A stretch of DNA of 64,000 bases, taken from positions 62,001-126,000 of the forward strand of contig DATJYC010000051.1 of NCBI GenBank assembly GCA_035499735.1. The letters are read 5' to 3'. Origin of the DNA: VBDM01 sp035499735 (GTDB lineage: Bacteria; Pseudomonadota; Gammaproteobacteria; Burkholderiales; SG8-39). A program made the translations under genes and the position numbers. The notes under the pieces are model-generated. The model searched no databases. It was not told the DNA's origin and saw nothing but the letters and a program-made list of their open reading frames with translations. Numbering within the stretch: position 1 is the stretch's first letter; each line of letters opens with the position of its first letter. Positions 1 to 9,080 of the stretch are shown piece by piece.

Positions 1-938
1 AGGGTGACGCGCTCCAGGGTGAGCACGGGGAACACTTCCTTCTCGTTGTAGTAACCCGTGTGGTCGCCGAACGGACCCTCGAGGGCCGTCTCGCCCGCAT
101 GGATGACTCCTTCGAGAACGATTTCGCTGGTCGCGGGCACCTGCAGCTCCGATCCTAGACACTTCGTGACCTCGGTCCGCGAGCCCCGCAGCAGGCGCGC
201 GAACTCGTATTCCGACAGCGTATCGGGAATAGGAGCTACCGCCGCGAGCATTGTCGCGGGGTCCGCCCCCAGCGCGACCGCAACCGGGAAAGGCTGTCCA
301 GGATGAGCCTTCGAGTGCTCTTGAAAGTCGATCGCGCCCCCCCGGTGCGGGAGCCACCTCATGATCACCTTGTTGGGACCGATAACCTGCTGCCTGTAGA
401 TCCCCAGGTTCTGACGCGCCTTGTGCGGGCCGCGCGTGATCGTCAAGCCCCAGGTAATCAGGGGCCCGGCGTCTTCGGGCCAGCATGTCTGTATGGGAAG
501 ACGCGAGAGATCGACGTCCTTGCCTTCCCACACGGCCGCCTGACACGGCGCCCCGGAAATCTCCTTTGGCGACATCGGCACGACCTGCTTGGCAATCGGG
601 AGCCAGCGCTCGAGTACGTCGCGAAACCCGCGCGGGGGCTCGGGTTCCTTCAGGAAGGCCAGAAGCGTGCCGATGTCGCGCAGCGCCTCGATGGGGTCAG
701 CGTCAGGCTCGGCGCCCATTGCGAGGGCGATGCGACGGGTCGTGCCGAAAAGGTTGCCCAGCACCGGGATCGATTGGCCCTTCGGCTTCTCGAACAACAG
801 CGCGGGCCCACCCGATCGGAGCACCCGGTCGCAAATCTCGGTCATTTCGAGGCTCGGATCGACCTCCGCGCGCACGCGCCTCAGCGCTCCCATGTCCTCG
901 AGCTGCAAGAGGAACTCGCGCAGGTCACGATAGGCCAT
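1..938 (-). CDS. ubiD: UbiD-family 4-hydroxy-3-polyprenylbenzoate decarboxylase, N-terminal part
   Basis: About 312 N-terminal codons are visible; the gene runs off the left edge of the window. The product decarboxylates the prenylated 4-hydroxybenzoate ring in ubiquinone synthesis, using prenylated FMN. The start MAYRDLREFLLQLEDMGAL, the PVLGNLFGT segment and the late GPFGDHTGYY segment are typical of UbiD proteins, which are usually close to 490-515 residues. The ATG lies 21 bases after the stop of ubiA on the same strand, so the two probably share a transcript and supply successive steps: prenylation, then decarboxylation. The C-terminal part, with some of the active-site residues, cannot be checked here. 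Confidence 0.95.
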   Translation of the reverse strand, partial: MAYRDLREFLLQLEDMGALRRVRAEVDPSLEMTEICDRVLRSGGPALLFEKPKGQSIPVLGNLFGTTRRIALAMGAEPDADPIEALRDIGTLLAFLKEPEPPRGFRDVLERWLPIAKQVVPMSPKEISGAPCQAAVWEGKDVDLSRLPIQTCWPEDAGPLITWGLTITRGPHKARQNLGIYRQQVIGPNKVIMRWLPHRGGAIDFQEHSKAHPGQPFPVAVALGADPATMLAAVAPIPDTLSEYEFARLLRGSRTEVTKCLGSELQVPATSEIVLEGVIHAGETALEGPFGDHTGYYNEKEVFPVLTLERVT

Positions 939-959
939 GCGAACCTCTGTCGCCTGCTC

Positions 960-1850
960 TTACGCCCATGGAATGCCCCGTCTCGCGGCGAAGTCGGCGA
1001 ACATTCCGGCGAAGACCGCCGCGCCCACCCAGTTGTTCTGGTTGAAGGCCCTGAAGCAACCCTCCCGGTCGCGGCCGCGGATGAGGCGGTAGTGATACCC
1101 CATCAATGCCGCCGCGCCGGCGAGGCCCAGATAGTAGATCGGGCCCATCCCGTAGTGCACGCCCTCGCCCGCGAGCAAGGCGAGCGTGGCGCCGTAGCAA
1201 ATCATCACGGCGAGCACGTCGTATCGCCCGAGAGTAATCGCGGCGGTCTTGATTCCGATGCGAACGTCGTCGTCGCGGTCGACCATGGCGTACTCGGTAT
1301 CGTAAGCGATCGCCCAGAAGACATTGGCGAGAAGCAACCACCATCCCTCCGGAGGAACCGTATCCAGCAAGGCGGCGTACCCCATTGGGATACCAAAGCC
1401 GAACGCGATCCCGAGGTAGGCCTGCGGAATCGCAAGGAACCGCTTCGTCAGCGGATAGGTCGCGGCGAGGGCGAGCGCGACGAAGGACAGGAGCACGGTG
1501 AGGCGATTCAGGGAAAGAACCAGTGCAAACGCCGAAAGCGTCAAGACGCTCGCCAGCCCCCAAGCCTCGGCGCGGCTGACGGCTCCAGTGGCCAAAGGAC
1601 GGGCCATGGTGCGCTTCACCTTGGCATCGAAGCGCCAGTCCGCGAGATCGTTCATCACGCAGCCCGCCGAGCGCATGAGCACCGTCCCGAGACTGAAGAT
1701 CCAGACCATGCGTCCTGCCGGCTTGCCGTCGCTCGCGAGCCACAGCGCCCACAGCGTGGGCCAAAGGAGGAGCAGAGTGCCGATCGGCCTGTCGAGCCGC
1801 ATCAGCCGCTCATACAGAGTGAGCCTCGCGGCAAGGGTGCCCAGATTCAT
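960..1850 (-). CDS. ubiA: 4-hydroxybenzoate polyprenyltransferase
   Basis: A 296-residue integral membrane prenyltransferase that attaches the polyprenyl tail to 4-hydroxybenzoate in ubiquinone synthesis. The first aspartate motif is NDLADWRFD (residues 67-75), the expected NDxxDxxxD. The second is DTEYAMVDRDDDVRIG, near residue 195. Multiple hydrophobic segments fit the nine-helix UbiA fold. I chose the ATG giving MNLGTLAARLTLYERLMRLDRPIG, because the RLDRPIG segment falls at the usual distance from the start; an upstream in-frame start ten codons earlier is possible. The gene sits between recG and ubiD on the same strand with short gaps. Confidence 0.96.
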   Translation of the reverse strand: MNLGTLAARLTLYERLMRLDRPIGTLLLLWPTLWALWLASDGKPAGRMVWIFSLGTVLMRSAGCVMNDLADWRFDAKVKRTMARPLATGAVSRAEAWGLASVLTLSAFALVLSLNRLTVLLSFVALALAATYPLTKRFLAIPQAYLGIAFGFGIPMGYAALLDTVPPEGWWLLLANVFWAIAYDTEYAMVDRDDDVRIGIKTAAITLGRYDVLAVMICYGATLALLAGEGVHYGMGPIYYLGLAGAAALMGYHYRLIRGRDREGCFRAFNQNNWVGAAVFAGMFADFAARRGIPWA

Positions 1851-1876
1851 GGAGGCCGCATTGTAGCGCCTGCCCC

Positions 1877-3925
1877 TCAAGCTCCGAGGAAATGGGCTCG
1901 CCCGCCCAGCCAGCGCTCGAGGTGACGCTCCGCGCGGTCCGGATATTCGGTGAGAAGCACCTCCGCCGCCGAGCGGGCGGCCTCGAGCAGATCTCCGTCC
2001 TTGTTGAGGTCGGCGAAACGCAGCAGTGGCTCGCCGCTCTGGCGAGCGCCCAGATATTCCCCCGGTCCGCGCAGAAGCAGATCTTCGCGCGCTATGGCAA
2101 AGCCGTCGGTGCTTTCAAATATCACCCTAAGGCGCTTGCGGGCGCCCTCGCCCAGGGGATTCTGGTAGAGAAGCACGCAAACCGACTCCGAGGCGCCCCG
2201 GCCCACGCGCCCGCGCAACTGGTGCAGTTGCGCGAGCCCAAATCGCTCGGCGTGCTCGATGACCATCAGAGACGCGTTGGGCACATCCACGCCGACCTCG
2301 ATCACCGTCGTTCCCACGAGAAGCTGGATGCGACCCGACTGAAACTCCGCCATGGTCCTGGCCTTCTCCACGGCCTTCAGGCGTCCATGCAGCAATCCCA
2401 CGCGTAGATCCGGGAGATCAGCGCTGAGCGCCGCATACGTATCGAGCGCCGTTTGCAGCTGCAGCTGCTCCGATTCCTCGATAAGCGGGCAGACCCAGTA
2501 CGCCTGGCCTCCGGCGACGCACGCGTCGCGCACCCGGGCCACGACCTCCGCCCGCCGCGCGTCCGTAACGAGCTTGGTGACGACGGGCGTCCTTCCGGGG
2601 GGCAGCTCATCGATGATCGAGATGTCCAGATCCGCGTAGTAGCTCATGGAGAGCGTCCTCGGGATCGGGGTTGCGCTCATCATGAGCTGATGGAGATCGA
2701 TGCCCTTGGTCCGAAGGGCCAGCCGCTGGTACACGCCGAATCGGTGCTGCTCGTCGACGATCGCGAGGGCGAGGGAAGGAAACGTCACGCGTTCCTGGAA
2801 TAGAGCGTGCGTGCCTATGGCGATCCGCGCCTCGCCTGAGGCGATGGCCGTCCGCGCGGCGTCGCGCTCTCTCTTCGCCTGGCTGCCAGAAAGCCACGCG
2901 AGCTCCACTCCGAGCGGCCCCAGCCACTCGCAGAACTTCCGGAAATGCTGCTCCGCCAGTATCTCGGTCGGAGCCATCACTGCGGCCTGCATGCCGTTCT
3001 CGACCGCGCGCAGGGCCGACAGTACCGCGAGCACCGTCTTTCCGCTGCCGACGTCGCCCTGGAGTAGGCGGTGCATGGGGTGCGGCTGCTCGAGGTCGCG
3101 CTCGATCTCCTCCCACGCACGGCGCTGCGCGCCGGTCAGGCGGAACGGAAGGTGCTCCAGCAGTGCGGCGGTGTGCAAGCTCTTGCGCGCGAGGACAGGC
3201 GCCGCGCGCGACTTGCGCTCCCGGTAATGCTTTCGCATCGAAAGCTGCTGTGCCAGCAGCTCGTCGAACTTCATGCGCCTCCAGGCCGGCCGGGCGCGGT
3301 CTTCGAAGGCCAACGCGTCGGCTCCCGGGCGCGGGTGATGCAAGATTTCCACCGCCTCGCGGAAACCGGAAAGGCCCAGCGCCGCAGACATCGCCTCAGG
3401 CAGGGTATCGTCGAGCTGCTCGCGCGACAGCGCGTCCTCGATCAAGCGCCGCAGCGCTGATTGCCCGAGCCCCGAGGTCGTCGGGTAGATCGGCGTGAGC
3501 GCTGCCGGGAGCGGCACGTCGCCGTGCAGCACGCGAAAGCGCGGATGCGCCATCTCGCCGCCGAAGAATCCGGTGCGCACTTCCCCGAAAGCGCGAACGG
3601 TCGCACCCGGCGAGAGCGCCTTCGCCTGGCTGCCGTAGAAATTGAAGAACCGCAGCACGAGTTCCCCGGTCTCGTCCCGGATGTGCGAGATGAGCTGACG
3701 CCTGGGACGGTAGACGATCTCGGTCGCGCGCACCGTGCCCTCAACCTGTGCCGGACTGCCCGCGATCGTTTGCGCGATAGGCGTGAGCCGCGTCTCGTCC
3801 TCGTATCGAAGCGGCAGATGCAATACCAGGTCGAAGTTCCGGTGAATCCCTAGTTTCGCGAGCCTCCCCGCGATCGTCCGGCCAGCGGCCCTGATCCGAG
3901 GGTTCCGGCCGGATTCCCTCCGCAC
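1877..3925 (-). CDS. recG: ATP-dependent DNA helicase RecG
   Basis: Replication-fork-remodelling helicase of about 682 residues. The N-terminal wedge/OB region contains LHLPLRYEDETRL. Helicase motifs follow: GDVGSGKT (Walker A), VDEQHRFG (the DEQH-type motif II), MSATPIPRT (motif III) and the C-terminal QLRGRVGRG. There is no ATG near the expected N-terminus. A GTG at 3925, just downstream of the ridA stop, gives a protein of normal RecG length and is my chosen start. The same frame stays open for another 600 bases upstream, but that stretch overlaps ridA and has no RecG-like content. The usual N-terminal helix-hairpin-like sequence appears degenerate. Confidence 0.95.
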   Translation of the reverse strand: MRRESGRNPRIRAAGRTIAGRLAKLGIHRNFDLVLHLPLRYEDETRLTPIAQTIAGSPAQVEGTVRATEIVYRPRRQLISHIRDETGELVLRFFNFYGSQAKALSPGATVRAFGEVRTGFFGGEMAHPRFRVLHGDVPLPAALTPIYPTTSGLGQSALRRLIEDALSREQLDDTLPEAMSAALGLSGFREAVEILHHPRPGADALAFEDRARPAWRRMKFDELLAQQLSMRKHYRERKSRAAPVLARKSLHTAALLEHLPFRLTGAQRRAWEEIERDLEQPHPMHRLLQGDVGSGKTVLAVLSALRAVENGMQAAVMAPTEILAEQHFRKFCEWLGPLGVELAWLSGSQAKRERDAARTAIASGEARIAIGTHALFQERVTFPSLALAIVDEQHRFGVYQRLALRTKGIDLHQLMMSATPIPRTLSMSYYADLDISIIDELPPGRTPVVTKLVTDARRAEVVARVRDACVAGGQAYWVCPLIEESEQLQLQTALDTYAALSADLPDLRVGLLHGRLKAVEKARTMAEFQSGRIQLLVGTTVIEVGVDVPNASLMVIEHAERFGLAQLHQLRGRVGRGASESVCVLLYQNPLGEGARKRLRVIFESTDGFAIAREDLLLRGPGEYLGARQSGEPLLRFADLNKDGDLLEAARSAAEVLLTEYPDRAERHLERWLGGRAHFLGA

Positions 3926-3942
3926 GCCGCCTCGATTCGGCC

Positions 3943-4326
3943 TCAACGCGAGAGCACGATGATCGCGTCCGCCTCGACTAGGGCCCCGCGGGGAAGCGAT
4001 GCGACGCCGACGACGGCGCGCGCCGGATAGGGCTGAGCAAAATATTTCTCCATCGCCTCGTTGACGCGGGCGAAATTGGCCAGATCCGTCAGGTAGACGC
4101 TGAGCTTTACGACATCGGCGAGGGACGCGCCGGCCGCCTCGGCCACGGCCTTGAGATTTTCGAAAACGCGATGGATCTGCTTGTCGATCCCTTCTACGAG
4201 CCGGCCGGTGCCCGGATCGAGCCCGATCTGTCCGGATAGGTACAGCGTGTCGCCGGCGCGAACGGCCTGCGAGTACGTGCCGATCGCCGCGGGAGCGTTC
4301 TGCGTGGAAACGATCGATCGTGTCAT
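3943..4326 (-). CDS. ridA: RidA-family reactive enamine/imine deaminase
   Basis: A 127-residue protein of the YjgF/YER057c/UK114 family, which hydrolyses reactive 2-aminoacrylate-type enamines released by PLP enzymes. It shows the family blocks IGTYSQAVRAGDTLYLSGQIG, split here by the start of the barrel, then VVKLSVYLTD and PARAVVGVASLPRGALVEAD. The last contains the conserved carboxylate-binding arginine. The length is typical of the trimer-forming family. It is immediately upstream of recG on the same strand (17 bases from its stop to the proposed recG GTG), so the two are probably cotranscribed. Confidence 0.96.
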   Translation of the reverse strand: MTRSIVSTQNAPAAIGTYSQAVRAGDTLYLSGQIGLDPGTGRLVEGIDKQIHRVFENLKAVAEAAGASLADVVKLSVYLTDLANFARVNEAMEKYFAQPYPARAVVGVASLPRGALVEADAIIVLSR

Positions 4327-4357
4327 GGCGGACAGCGGGGTGTATTGGGCGAGCAGT

Positions 4358-4363
4358 TATAAT
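4358..4363. promoter_or_regulatory. Candidate -10 element between divergent ridA and TPR gene
   Basis: TATAAT occurs within TTATAATAT in the 76-base gap between divergent ridA and the TPR gene. The reverse strand reads TATTAT across the same bases, so either direction could use it. I do not see a convincing -35 hexamer at 16-18 bases on either side. Confidence 0.4.
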
Positions 4364-4402
4364 ATCCGCGCTCGCCTGGGAGGCGCCAGCAGCGGGTAAG
4401 CC

Positions 4403-4750
4403 ATGACTTCGCAGCAGATCGTGAACCTCCTGAAGCTCGTGGGCACACCCAGGGACGGCGCGCTCCTGCGCTTTTCCCTCGGATCCGAATACCTGAAGCA
4501 CACCGACTACGGAGCCGCCGTCACGCACCTCAGCGCCGCGCTCGAGAAGGACCCCGGGTATTCCGCGGCATGGAAGCTTCTGGGGAGCGCTCTGGCGGGA
4601 AACGGACGCGACGAGGAGGCCCTTGCGACCTTCCGCAAGGGGATAGAAGTAGCCGAGAAGAAAGGCGACATGCAGGCCGCGAAGGAGATGACGGTGTTCG
4701 CCCGCCGTCTCGAGAAGGCCATCGCGTCGCGCCGCGGCGCCGCCTCATGA
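4403..4750 (+). CDS. Small tetratricopeptide-repeat protein
   Basis: A 115-residue soluble protein with tandem TPR helices: LRFSLGSEYLKHTDYGAAVTH (about 24-44), LSAALEKDPGYSAAWKLLGSAL, and GRDEEALATFRKGIEVAEKKG. It ends in a basic helix and has no signal peptide. Its stop overlaps the start of the downstream permease in an ATGA, so the two are translationally coupled. The role is probably as a protein-protein adaptor; nothing in the sequence gives a partner. A related small TPR protein is common in Betaproteobacteria, but I cannot assign a name. Confidence 0.85.
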   Translation: MTSQQIVNLLKLVGTPRDGALLRFSLGSEYLKHTDYGAAVTHLSAALEKDPGYSAAWKLLGSALAGNGRDEEALATFRKGIEVAEKKGDMQAAKEMTVFARRLEKAIASRRGAAS

Positions 4751-6711
4751 GCGTCTTTACCAACCTGCGACGACGGCTCTTCGGCAAACCCCTCGATCCG
4801 CTGGACGCGAAAACCCGGAGACATATCGCGCTCGCCGCGTTCTTCGCCTGGGTTGGCCTGGGAGCGGACGGCATATCCTCCTCGTGCTACGGCCCCGAGG
4901 AGGCGTTCCGCGCCCTGGGCGAGCACACTCATCTCGGCCTGTACCTCGCGCTTGCCACTGCGACCACCGTATTCATCATCGCGCTGGCGTACAACCAGGT
5001 CATCGAGCTGTTTCCCACGGGGGGCGGCGGCTACCGGGTCGCCACGCGCCTGATCGGCCCCTATGCAGGGCTGACTTCTGGCGCGGCGCTCGTTCTAGAT
5101 TACGTCCTGACGATCTCGATTTCGATAGCGAGTGGAGTCGATGCGTTTTTCTCGCTGCTGCCGCTGACCTGGCAGCCGTACAAGCTCGCCACCGAAGTTG
5201 TGATCATCGTGGTGCTCGTGATGCTCAACCTTCGCGGGATGAAGGAAGTGATCGCGGTCCTGCTGCCCATCTTCCTTGGCTTCGTGCTCACGCACGCCTT
5301 CCTGATCGTCTACGGCGTGCTCGCGCAAGCGACGGCGCTGCCCAGCCTGGTTCCCGAGGCCGGGCGCGTGACTTCGGATCTCACAGGGCAGCTCGGCTGG
5401 GTCGGATTCTCCGCGCTGCTCCTGCTCGCCTACTCCCAAGGGGGAGGAACGTACACCGGGCTGGAAGCCGTATCCAACAACGTGAACGTCCTCGCCGAGC
5501 CGCGCGTGCATACCGGAAAGGTCACCATGCTCTACATGGCGCTTTCGCTGGCCTTCACCGCGGGAGGCATAATCCTGCTGTACCTGCTGTGGGGTACGAA
5601 GCCGACTGAGGGACAGACCCTCAATGCAGTGGTTTTCGGCGCCATCATCGGCAGTTTCGGATGGGAAGCCGGTGTCGCCCAGTCGGCGCTGGTCATGGTC
5701 CTGGCGCTTGAGGCAGGTCTTCTCTTCGTCGCAGCGAATACCGGCTTTCTGGGCGGGCCGGCGGTGCTCGCGAACATGGCGGCCGATTCGTGGGTGCCCC
5801 ACCAGTTCCGCTACCTTTCGACCCGGCTGGTCACGGAAAACGGAATCCTGGTCTTGGGAGTCGCGTCCCTGGTCATTCTCCTGTGGACGGGAGGCAGCGT
5901 TGCCACCCTAGTCGTCCTCTACAGCGTGAGCGTGTTTCTCACTTTCGCCGTATCCCTGTTCGGCCTGTGCCTCTACTGGGGGGGACGCCGCCAGGGAAGC
6001 AAGTGGTTCGGCAGGCTCACCCTTTCGGCCGTCGGATTCGTTGTCTGCGCGACTATCCTGACGGTGCTTCTCGCCGAGAAGTTCAGGGACGGTGGCTGGC
6101 TTGCGATCCTCATCATCGGCGCGATTTTCGCCGCATGCATGAAGATCCGGCATCACTACGACGAGACCAAGGTGCTGCTCAGGAAGGTCGATGCCGACTT
6201 TTCGGGAATCGATTTTGGAAGCATCGCCAACCCCCCCAAGCCGGATCCCAGAAAACCTACCGCGGTGTTCCTTGTGGGTTCCTCGCGAGGCGGGGGCCTG
6301 CACGCTCTGCTCTGGGTCCAGCACATGTTCCCGGATCACTTCAAGAACTTCATCTTCGTCAACGCGCGAACCGTCGACTCTCAGAGCTTCGGCGGCCGCG
6401 AGGACCTCGCTGCGATGAAGGTCGACGCGAACGCCTCGCTCTCCTACTTCGTCAACTTCTGCAACAGCAAGGGTTGGGCCGCGAAATCCTACTTGTCCTT
6501 CGGTACCGACCCCATCGACGAGTTCACCCGGCTGGCCGAGCGCGTTCTGACCGAGTTTCCGAATGCGGTTTTCTTCACGAGCAAGCTCATTTTCGACCGG
6601 GAAAACTGGATGACCCGGCTGCTTCACAACCAGGCGGCCATGGCACTGCAGCGGCGCTTCCACCTTCGCAGCATGCAGATGGTCATCCTGCCGATGAAAC
6701 TGAGCGCCTGA
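4747..6711 (+). CDS. APC-superfamily permease with C-terminal soluble domain
   Basis: A 654-residue transporter. Residues about 25-470 form a membrane domain of roughly twelve helices with GADGISSSCYGPEEAF and ELFPTGGGGYRVA, which match APC-type amino-acid or cation permeases. From about residue 490 the protein is soluble and includes PTAVFLVGSSRGGGLHALLW and FVNARTVDSQSFG. This tail has a Rossmann- or USP-like look and may be regulatory. The ATG at 4747 overlaps the TPR gene stop. An upstream in-frame extension would run through the TPR gene in another frame and is rejected. The substrate is not evident. The protein is unusually long for a simple amino-acid permease. Confidence 0.9.
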   Translation: MSVFTNLRRRLFGKPLDPLDAKTRRHIALAAFFAWVGLGADGISSSCYGPEEAFRALGEHTHLGLYLALATATTVFIIALAYNQVIELFPTGGGGYRVATRLIGPYAGLTSGAALVLDYVLTISISIASGVDAFFSLLPLTWQPYKLATEVVIIVVLVMLNLRGMKEVIAVLLPIFLGFVLTHAFLIVYGVLAQATALPSLVPEAGRVTSDLTGQLGWVGFSALLLLAYSQGGGTYTGLEAVSNNVNVLAEPRVHTGKVTMLYMALSLAFTAGGIILLYLLWGTKPTEGQTLNAVVFGAIIGSFGWEAGVAQSALVMVLALEAGLLFVAANTGFLGGPAVLANMAADSWVPHQFRYLSTRLVTENGILVLGVASLVILLWTGGSVATLVVLYSVSVFLTFAVSLFGLCLYWGGRRQGSKWFGRLTLSAVGFVVCATILTVLLAEKFRDGGWLAILIIGAIFAACMKIRHHYDETKVLLRKVDADFSGIDFGSIANPPKPDPRKPTAVFLVGSSRGGGLHALLWVQHMFPDHFKNFIFVNARTVDSQSFGGREDLAAMKVDANASLSYFVNFCNSKGWAAKSYLSFGTDPIDEFTRLAERVLTEFPNAVFFTSKLIFDRENWMTRLLHNQAAMALQRRFHLRSMQMVILPMKLSA

Positions 6712-6720
6712 CGATATGAA

Positions 6721-6743
6721 AAGGCCCGATCGGACCGGGCCTT
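6721..6743. terminator. Bidirectional intrinsic terminator between permease gene and tRNA-Ala
   Basis: An 8-bp perfect stem (AAGGCCCG / CGGGCCTT) encloses a 7-base loop. Read on the - strand it is followed by TTTTC, which suits the tRNA transcript. On the + strand it lies 10 bases after the permease stop with only a weak T-tract. The position between two converging genes supports use in both directions. Confidence 0.75.
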
Positions 6744-6769
6744 CTTGAAGGAGCTTGAGCTATGGAAGC

Positions 6770-6845
<76 letters not shown>

Positions 6846-6899
6846 ACGTTGACGTAATTCTAGCCGCAAAAGGCTCCCTCCGCCAACGCGCACATCCTC

Positions 6900-7649
6900 A
6901 TGCAGATCAACCCGCCATTCGGCTATCGCGAAATCGTACCTTTGCAAAAGGACCGCAAGGTGCGCCTTCCCGCCCCTGGAGAGGTTCCGGAGTTCTGTCG
7001 CAAGACCAACGCCGTACCGATTTCTTATTCGGAATTCGGCGTCGCGTCCCGCGACTACCCGCTCGCGTTCGTGTCGACGGAAGCGGCAAAGGTGTACAGC
7101 CCGGTCGCGGTCCTAGGAGTTGCCGGAGGCGAGAATCTGTTCCTGCGCGATGGCGGCTGGGACCCCTCGGTATACTTGCCCGCGTATCTTCGCCGGTATC
7201 CCTTCTGCATGGCGCGCGTCACATTGAACACCGTCGAGCAAGACGACCGCTTGATCTGCGTCGAGAAGGACGCCCTATCCGAGGACGGGGAACGCATGTT
7301 CGACCATGCGGGAGCCCCCCTACCTCGCTGGCTGGCGATCGAGAAGCTTCTGCGGGAGTACGAGGCGGATATCGAACGCGGCCGCGAGATGTGCGCAATT
7401 CTCGCGGACTATGCGCTGCTCGAGGGATTCACCCTGCAGGCCTCCGTCCGGGGCGCGTCTGTGACCTTCGGCGGCATGTACCGCGTCGATGAAAAGAAGC
7501 TCGAGCTGCTCAACGCGGCGCAGCACAAGACGCTCATTCGCAAGGGGATCATGGGCCGTATCTACACGCACCTGACGTCGCTCGACAACTTCGCGAGGCT
7601 CATCGCGCGCCGGGAGGCGTCGATGCCTACGCCGAGCAGGCGCGGCTGA
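6900..7649 (+). CDS. SapC-family protein
   Basis: A 249-residue protein matching the SapC-like family (named for an S-layer-associated protein of Campylobacter). Visible family features are AVPISYSEFGVASRDYPLAF, the LFLRDGGWDPSVYLPAYLRRYPF block, and the C-terminal FGGMYRVDEKKLELLN. There is no clear signal peptide. In proteobacteria these proteins often occur near TonB receptors and glycan metabolism genes. Here it stands alone after tRNA-Ala, so its function remains open. Its last 23 bases overlap the 3' end of tsaC on the other strand. Confidence 0.85.
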   Translation: MQINPPFGYREIVPLQKDRKVRLPAPGEVPEFCRKTNAVPISYSEFGVASRDYPLAFVSTEAAKVYSPVAVLGVAGGENLFLRDGGWDPSVYLPAYLRRYPFCMARVTLNTVEQDDRLICVEKDALSEDGERMFDHAGAPLPRWLAIEKLLREYEADIERGREMCAILADYALLEGFTLQASVRGASVTFGGMYRVDEKKLELLNAAQHKTLIRKGIMGRIYTHLTSLDNFARLIARREASMPTPSRRG

Positions 7650-8568
7650 GCCGGTCCCGCACGGCAGCCCAGGCCAGGGTAGCGGGCGGGTCTTCCACCA
7701 GGATTTCCTCGCAGCCCGAGGAATCCAGCGCACGCAGGTTGGCGTAGAGATCGTGCGCGTAACGCTGCGGATTCCGCGATGCTTCGATCCACAGCGAAGA
7801 AGCGTCGCCGGCCGGGCGAGCATGGAAGGACATCACGGCGCACCGCGCGGAAGCGCCCTGCCCCCGCACGTTCGAATCGCCGGGCCCGAGCAGGCGCAAG
7901 GGACGCCGCGGCGCGTAGTGGGACACGAGCGCGCCGGGAGCGCGCGGCGCCGCCGAATCGGGCGGCGATGACGCCACGCCTAGGGCCTGGGCGATGTCGT
8001 TTTCGCTGATCCGCCCGGGGCGCAGGACCACCGGCCGGCCGCGAGAGAGATCGACGATGGTCGATTCGATCCCGATCTCGCAGGGTCCGCCGTCCAGGAT
8101 CATGTCGACGTCTCCGTTCAGGTCGCTCAGCACGTGCTCCGCAGAGGTCGGACTGACGCGTCCAAACCTGTTCGCCGACGGAGCGGCGATACCCCCGCCA
8201 AATTCCCGGAGCAGAGCGAGAGCGACCGGATGCCCGGGAACCCGCAGGCCTATGGTGTCCTGGCCGCCGGTCAGCTCGTCGCGAACCCCTGGCGCTCGCC
8301 GCAGTACGAGAGTCAGTGGACCAGGCCAGAATCGCGCCGCCAACCGGGCCGCTTGCTCAGGGATTTCACGCGCCCAGCGGTGAAGCTGCTCGGCGTCGGC
8401 GATATGCACAATCACGGGGTGAGCCGCGGGCCGCCCCTTCACCTCGTAGATCCTCGCGACCGCCATCGGGTTGGACGCATCGGCACCCAGCCCGTACACC
8501 GTCTCCGTAGGAAAGGCGACCAGGCCCCCACGGCGCAGTATCGCCGCAGCCTCTTTGATCGGCAGCAA
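7627..8568 (-). CDS. tsaC: L-threonylcarbamoyladenylate synthase, Sua5 type
   Basis: Makes threonylcarbamoyl-AMP from threonine, bicarbonate and ATP, the first step of the t6A37 modification of ANN-decoding tRNAs. The YrdC domain carries VAFPTETVYGLGADASN (about 17-33), KGRPAAHPVIVHI and SANRFGRVSPTSAEHV. At 313 residues it is longer than the ~190-residue TsaC. It has the SHYAPRRPL linker near residue 240 that marks the Sua5 subfamily with an extra C-terminal domain. It lies 13 bases downstream of purE on the same strand and overlaps the sapC-like gene tail to tail. Confidence 0.95.
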   Translation of the reverse strand: MLPIKEAAAILRRGGLVAFPTETVYGLGADASNPMAVARIYEVKGRPAAHPVIVHIADAEQLHRWAREIPEQAARLAARFWPGPLTLVLRRAPGVRDELTGGQDTIGLRVPGHPVALALLREFGGGIAAPSANRFGRVSPTSAEHVLSDLNGDVDMILDGGPCEIGIESTIVDLSRGRPVVLRPGRISENDIAQALGVASSPPDSAAPRAPGALVSHYAPRRPLRLLGPGDSNVRGQGASARCAVMSFHARPAGDASSLWIEASRNPQRYAHDLYANLRALDSSGCEEILVEDPPATLAWAAVRDRLSRACSA

Positions 8569-8581
8569 GGAAAACGGCCGG

Positions 8582-9076
8582 TCAGGCCGGCAGCTTGGCG
8601 TTCATCACGGCCTCAGCCTGCGCAGCGCGGAACTGAGCGAGCCGCTCGGCAAGCTTCGCATCCCCTAGGGCGAGCATGGAGACCGCGAACAACCCCGCGT
8701 TCGCGGCACCGGCCTCGCCGATCGCGAAAGTGGCCACGGGGATACCCTTGGGCATCTGCACGATCGAGAGCAGCGAGTCGTGCCCGTGCAGGTACTTGGA
8801 CGGCATGGGCACCCCGAGCACCGGCAGAGTCGTTTTCGCCGCGATGACTCCGGCAAGGTGGGCCGCGCCCCCTGCTCCGGCGATGAAGCAGCGGGCACCA
8901 TTGGTGCTCAGGCGCTTGACCCAGGCTTCCAGCGCTTCGGGCGTGCGGTGCGCCGACAGCACCTTGCTCTCGAAGGGAACGGAGAAGTCGCTGAGCTGCT
9001 TGGCAGCCTCGCGCATGACGTCCCAGTCGCTGGCGCTTCCCATGACGATCCCGACGAGCGGCGAGATGCTGGCCAT
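8582..9076 (-). CDS. purE: 5-(carboxyamino)imidazole ribonucleotide mutase
   Basis: A 164-residue class I PurE that converts N5-CAIR to CAIR in purine synthesis. It shows MGSASDWDVM near the N-terminus, the SAHRTPE loop, and GAGGAAHLAGVIAAKTTLPV, all part of the nucleotide- and CO2-handling site. I chose the ATG giving MASISPLVGIVMGSAS; a longer in-frame version would overlap the end of purC. It lies 4 bases downstream of purC. Its usual partner purK is not in the window. Confidence 0.97.
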   Translation of the reverse strand: MASISPLVGIVMGSASDWDVMREAAKQLSDFSVPFESKVLSAHRTPEALEAWVKRLSTNGARCFIAGAGGAAHLAGVIAAKTTLPVLGVPMPSKYLHGHDSLLSIVQMPKGIPVATFAIGEAGAANAGLFAVSMLALGDAKLAERLAQFRAAQAEAVMNAKLPA

Positions 9077-9080
9077 TTCT

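Noticed and set aside
303..1925. Long + strand open frame opposite ubiD and ubiA
   Set aside because: It is the antisense of two clear ubiquinone genes, has no family resemblance, and its composition is explained by GC-rich third positions of the real genes.
3926..4528. N-terminal extension of recG through ridA
   Set aside because: The extension is Arg/Gly-rich, overlaps the intact ridA gene in another frame, and makes the protein about 200 residues longer than RecG normally is.
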